From contig NZ_CP020880.1 of NCBI RefSeq assembly GCF_002157855.1, positions 3,906,001 through 3,970,000 on the forward strand: a DNA stretch of 64,000 bases. Reading direction: 5' to 3'. This document shows positions 61,648 through 64,000 of this stretch, in pieces. How positions within the stretch are numbered: position 1 is the first letter of the stretch; every line of letters begins with the position of its first letter. A model generated the notes under the pieces. It ran no database searches. It was not told the DNA's origin and saw nothing but the letters and a program-made list of their open reading frames with translations. This DNA comes from Sutcliffiella horikoshii (GTDB taxonomy: Bacteria; Bacillota; Bacilli; Bacillales; Bacillaceae_I). Position numbers and translations under genes: made by a program.

Positions 61648-62946
61648 CTATTTTTTTAATTTTATATAAGAGGATAATAGTTTAATATCATTTTTATTAA
61701 TAATGAGTACATCTCTCAAAGATATACTTTCTTTTCTAGCATAAACCCACGCAAACAAAAAACCACCAATTAGATAGGAAATTGTAGAAGCTATAGCAGC
61801 ACCTTCTATCCCTAAACTCGGAATTAAAATTAAATTTAATATTACATTTGTTATTAATGGAAAAATTAATATCTTTAGAGCAAACAATGGATATCCTCTT
61901 GCAGCTAAATCCGGATGTAAAATCTTTACAATTACTATGGATAATACTCCAGGTAACAAAAGTCTTATGACTTCTGAAGCAGCACTAAACTCTTTTCCGA
62001 ATAGTAAATTTATAATTTGTGGTGCTAATAACCAAATCATTAGGCTCCCTAGAATTAGAAATGGTAACGAAATTCTTAATAATTTTATAGCTCTAAGATA
62101 TGCTATTTCATCAGTCTTAGCATTTACATTTTTTGAAAAAATAACTAAACCTATAGCTGCTGGTAATTGCCAGATTAATTCAGAAATACTCACCCCTATA
62201 GAATAAACTCCTACCTCGGCTGAACTGGTTAGCCTTTCTAGGAAAATAATATCAATCCGGTAATTTAGAGATATAATAAATAGTGCCAGCGCAAAAGAAA
62301 AACCTCTTTTAACAATTAAATTTGTAATTTTTCTTTTAACAATAGTTCTAAAATTTATAAGTTTTTTTACATGCCACAAAATATAAATTATTGTACATAA
62401 TGAAATAAAAATTTGAACAATAACAGCACCCAAAACGCCCATTTTAAACCACCAAACTAAGATTAAAACACCTAGAAAGTTGATTACAAAACTAATAATA
62501 ATTTTAGTGTTAAAAACTCCTATTTTTTCCTTCCCTAATAATATTCCAGAAAGATACTGATTTAACAAATTAAGTGGAATAGTTAATAAGACTATTAATA
62601 ATAGATTCCATCCATACAATTTATCTGGTCCAGTTAAAAAGTAGCTGATTCCTATTAAAATAGATATACCCGATGAAACAATCCATAATATTATTATAGA
62701 TGGTAACATTTCTTCTACTCTGTATATCTTTTTACCTATGTAATAAGCTGTAGATTGTTTTATTCCAAGGTCTGCTATAGATATTAATAAGTTGGGTAAC
62801 ACAAAAATAGCTGTAATAATCCCTTTACCTTCAGGGCCAAGTAGTCTAGCTAATATAATTGAGACAATAAAACTACCAAAAAGTACAATTACTCTTGTTC
62901 CCAATGTAGAAATTACATGGAATCCTGTAGATCTTTTTTTCTTCAT
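61648..62946 (-). CDS. Polysaccharide flippase, Wzx/oligosaccharide MATE family
   Basis: The 432-residue protein has about twelve to fourteen membrane helices and the family start (GFHVISTLGTRVIVLFGSFIVSIILARLLGPEGKG). It moves lipid-linked repeat units across the membrane. Spacing to the GT2 gene is 24 bp, so they are co-transcribed. Confidence 0.9.
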   Translation of the reverse strand: MKKKRSTGFHVISTLGTRVIVLFGSFIVSIILARLLGPEGKGIITAIFVLPNLLISIADLGIKQSTAYYIGKKIYRVEEMLPSIIILWIVSSGISILIGISYFLTGPDKLYGWNLLLIVLLTIPLNLLNQYLSGILLGKEKIGVFNTKIIISFVINFLGVLILVWWFKMGVLGAVIVQIFISLCTIIYILWHVKKLINFRTIVKRKITNLIVKRGFSFALALFIISLNYRIDIIFLERLTSSAEVGVYSIGVSISELIWQLPAAIGLVIFSKNVNAKTDEIAYLRAIKLLRISLPFLILGSLMIWLLAPQIINLLFGKEFSAASEVIRLLLPGVLSIVIVKILHPDLAARGYPLFALKILIFPLITNVILNLILIPSLGIEGAAIASTISYLIGGFLFAWVYARKESISLRDVLIINKNDIKLLSSYIKLKK

Positions 62947-63027
62947 AAAAAATCCTTTACAATAATTTTATTGTTATTTTTATATACAGTTGGTTATTTC
63001 TCATAACATCACTTACCATTAATAAAT

Positions 63028-63951
63028 CTATATATTAAAACCGTAGCATTGCTTTAGTAGTTTCCGTTTTACGAGGTACATAATATGTTTGAACTGTAGT
63101 AAGTTACTTATATTATTTTCTTCATTATATTTAATTAAATCTCTTAACTTTTTCCTTTCTATAAAATATCTACTACTCAATAAGCTCTGTGAAAGAATAA
63201 TATCTTCTTGGTCCTTTAATGGTAATTCTTTAATAAAGTCAGAAAAAGTTTCTAGGTATTGCCTCTTATTATTTTCTAAATCCCATATATTTTTAAAAGT
63301 ATTTTGTCTATCATCTTTGTTTATAATTAAGCATACTTTATTAACGTGTGCAATTTTCGTTATTTTTGAGGCTCTAATCAAAAATTCTAAATCCTGCCTT
63401 CTCTGGAATTTTTCATTAAACCCTTTAATTTTAAGGACTACATCCCTTTTTAAAAGCATATTTGAGCCTGAGCTGATATAAAATGTCCCCATTAAGATTT
63501 CTCTTGTAAGATTTCCTTCTCTGTTCTCTACTCCTCTATCAATTAATTTACCCGACTTTCTTCTTATAAATTTTGTATAACAAATTCCATATTCATTTGG
63601 CAATTCTTCTAACTTTTTGACCTGAAGTTCTATTTTATCTGGTAAGAATTCATCATCATTATCTAAAAAAGAAATATAGTCGCCTGTTGAATGTTTAATT
63701 CCTGTATTTCTTGCTGCTGAACCGTTCTTATTTTTAGAATGTTTTATATATTTAATTTTTTTAATCTTCAAATATAAGTTCATGACCTTTTCAGTAGATA
63801 TCCTATCTTCTGAATTTGGTGAATTATCATCAACTACTATAATCTCTGTATTTTGATATGTTTGTTTAAGGGCGCTCTCGATCGTCTTTTTCAACATATC
63901 TGCCCTCTTATAAGAAGGAATTATTATTGATACTTTTTTAGCCATATACAT
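63028..63951 (-). CDS. Glycosyltransferase family 2
   Basis: The GT2 start (VSIIIPSYKRADMLKKTIESAL), VVDDNSPNSEDR (about 39) and SFLDNDDEFLPDK (about 95) are complete. At 307 residues it is intact. AAGGATGG precedes ATG 63951; an ATG two codons on is equally close. It belongs to the same polysaccharide locus, which goes on beyond the window. Confidence 0.9.
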   Translation of the reverse strand: MYMAKKVSIIIPSYKRADMLKKTIESALKQTYQNTEIIVVDDNSPNSEDRISTEKVMNLYLKIKKIKYIKHSKNKNGSAARNTGIKHSTGDYISFLDNDDEFLPDKIELQVKKLEELPNEYGICYTKFIRRKSGKLIDRGVENREGNLTREILMGTFYISSGSNMLLKRDVVLKIKGFNEKFQRRQDLEFLIRASKITKIAHVNKVCLIINKDDRQNTFKNIWDLENNKRQYLETFSDFIKELPLKDQEDIILSQSLLSSRYFIERKKLRDLIKYNEENNISNLLQFKHIMYLVKRKLLKQCYGFNI

Positions 63952-64000
63952 AATTAAACCATCCTTATTTGATTTTTTGGTAAAGTTTGAGATATAGCAC

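Noticed and set aside
1-64000. CRISPR array, rRNA, tRNA, intact insertion sequence or prophage
   Set aside because: I looked for direct-repeat/spacer patterns, cloverleaf and rRNA motifs, complete transposases and phage structural genes, and found none.

Overview
The window reads as chromosome of a low-GC, endospore-forming Bacillaceae member (Bacillus or a close relative). The evidence is AGGAGG-type ribosome binding sites, a GerA-type germinant receptor gene, SwrC-, Ppk-, TerC- and LXG-type genes as in Bacillus, a yybP-ykoY riboswitch and a PhoP box of Bacillus type. The species assignment is inference. I saw no rRNA, tRNA, CRISPR array, intact insertion sequence or prophage.

Layout. 1-2.6 kb holds the end of a three-gene surface glycosylation module (membrane GT-C enzyme, GtrA flippase, GtrB-like lipid-linked sugar synthase). 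2.7-12.8 kb is housekeeping and stress: a MerR-like coiled-coil protein, an ECF sigma/anti-sigma pair with its own promoter, a thioredoxin-like protein, an AHSA1 protein, a TerC manganese exporter, a frameshifted gerAA and an S66 peptidase. 12.8-16 kb has divergent ppx and ppk, with a three-repeat Pho box in front of ppk. 16-21 kb has an RND exporter with a divergent TetR gene whose operator fills the promoter spacer, then a PadR/DUF2812 pair. 21.2-22.5 kb is a second terC behind a manganese riboswitch.

22.7-31.2 kb is an accessory surface and competition region: a beta-lactamase-fold hydrolase, an unrecognised Gly-rich micro-ORF, an LXG (type VII secretion) toxin with a colicin-E9-like DNase tip next to an Im9-like immunity gene, a secreted 188-aa protein paired with a 57-aa membrane protein, and a cell-wall-bound phosphoesterase. 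31.7-41.9 kb is a cluster of largely unrecognised proteins centred on a 1348-aa protein. That protein joins a right-handed beta-helix, what looks like an inactive calcineurin-type phosphoesterase domain, and two CbxX-type AAA+ modules; membrane and zinc-ribbon proteins surround it.

42.3-52.7 kb is one long minus-strand catabolic operon: AtuA/DUF1446, DUF4387, a ribokinase-like kinase, two CUT1 permeases, a lipoprotein binding protein, two ADP-ribosylglycohydrolase-family enzymes and a LacI regulator. Two perfect palindromic operators 33 bp apart lie in front of it. My inference is that it imports and splits an unknown ribosylated compound. 53-55.9 kb holds a protein with homing-endonuclease-associated repeats and a strip of decayed genes (yifB, a RAYT-type transposase tail, a small cysteine-motif protein). 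56-64 kb is a surface polysaccharide locus: rmlACDB for dTDP-rhamnose, a pyruvyltransferase, two GT2 enzymes and a Wzx flippase.

Throughout 11.9-54.8 kb, a short REP-like element (core GTGCCTGTCCCC or its complement) sits at gene 3' ends in about ten copies. It repeatedly supplies the stop codon and the last residues of the host gene. One copy lies beside a remnant that looks like the tail of its likely mobilising transposase.
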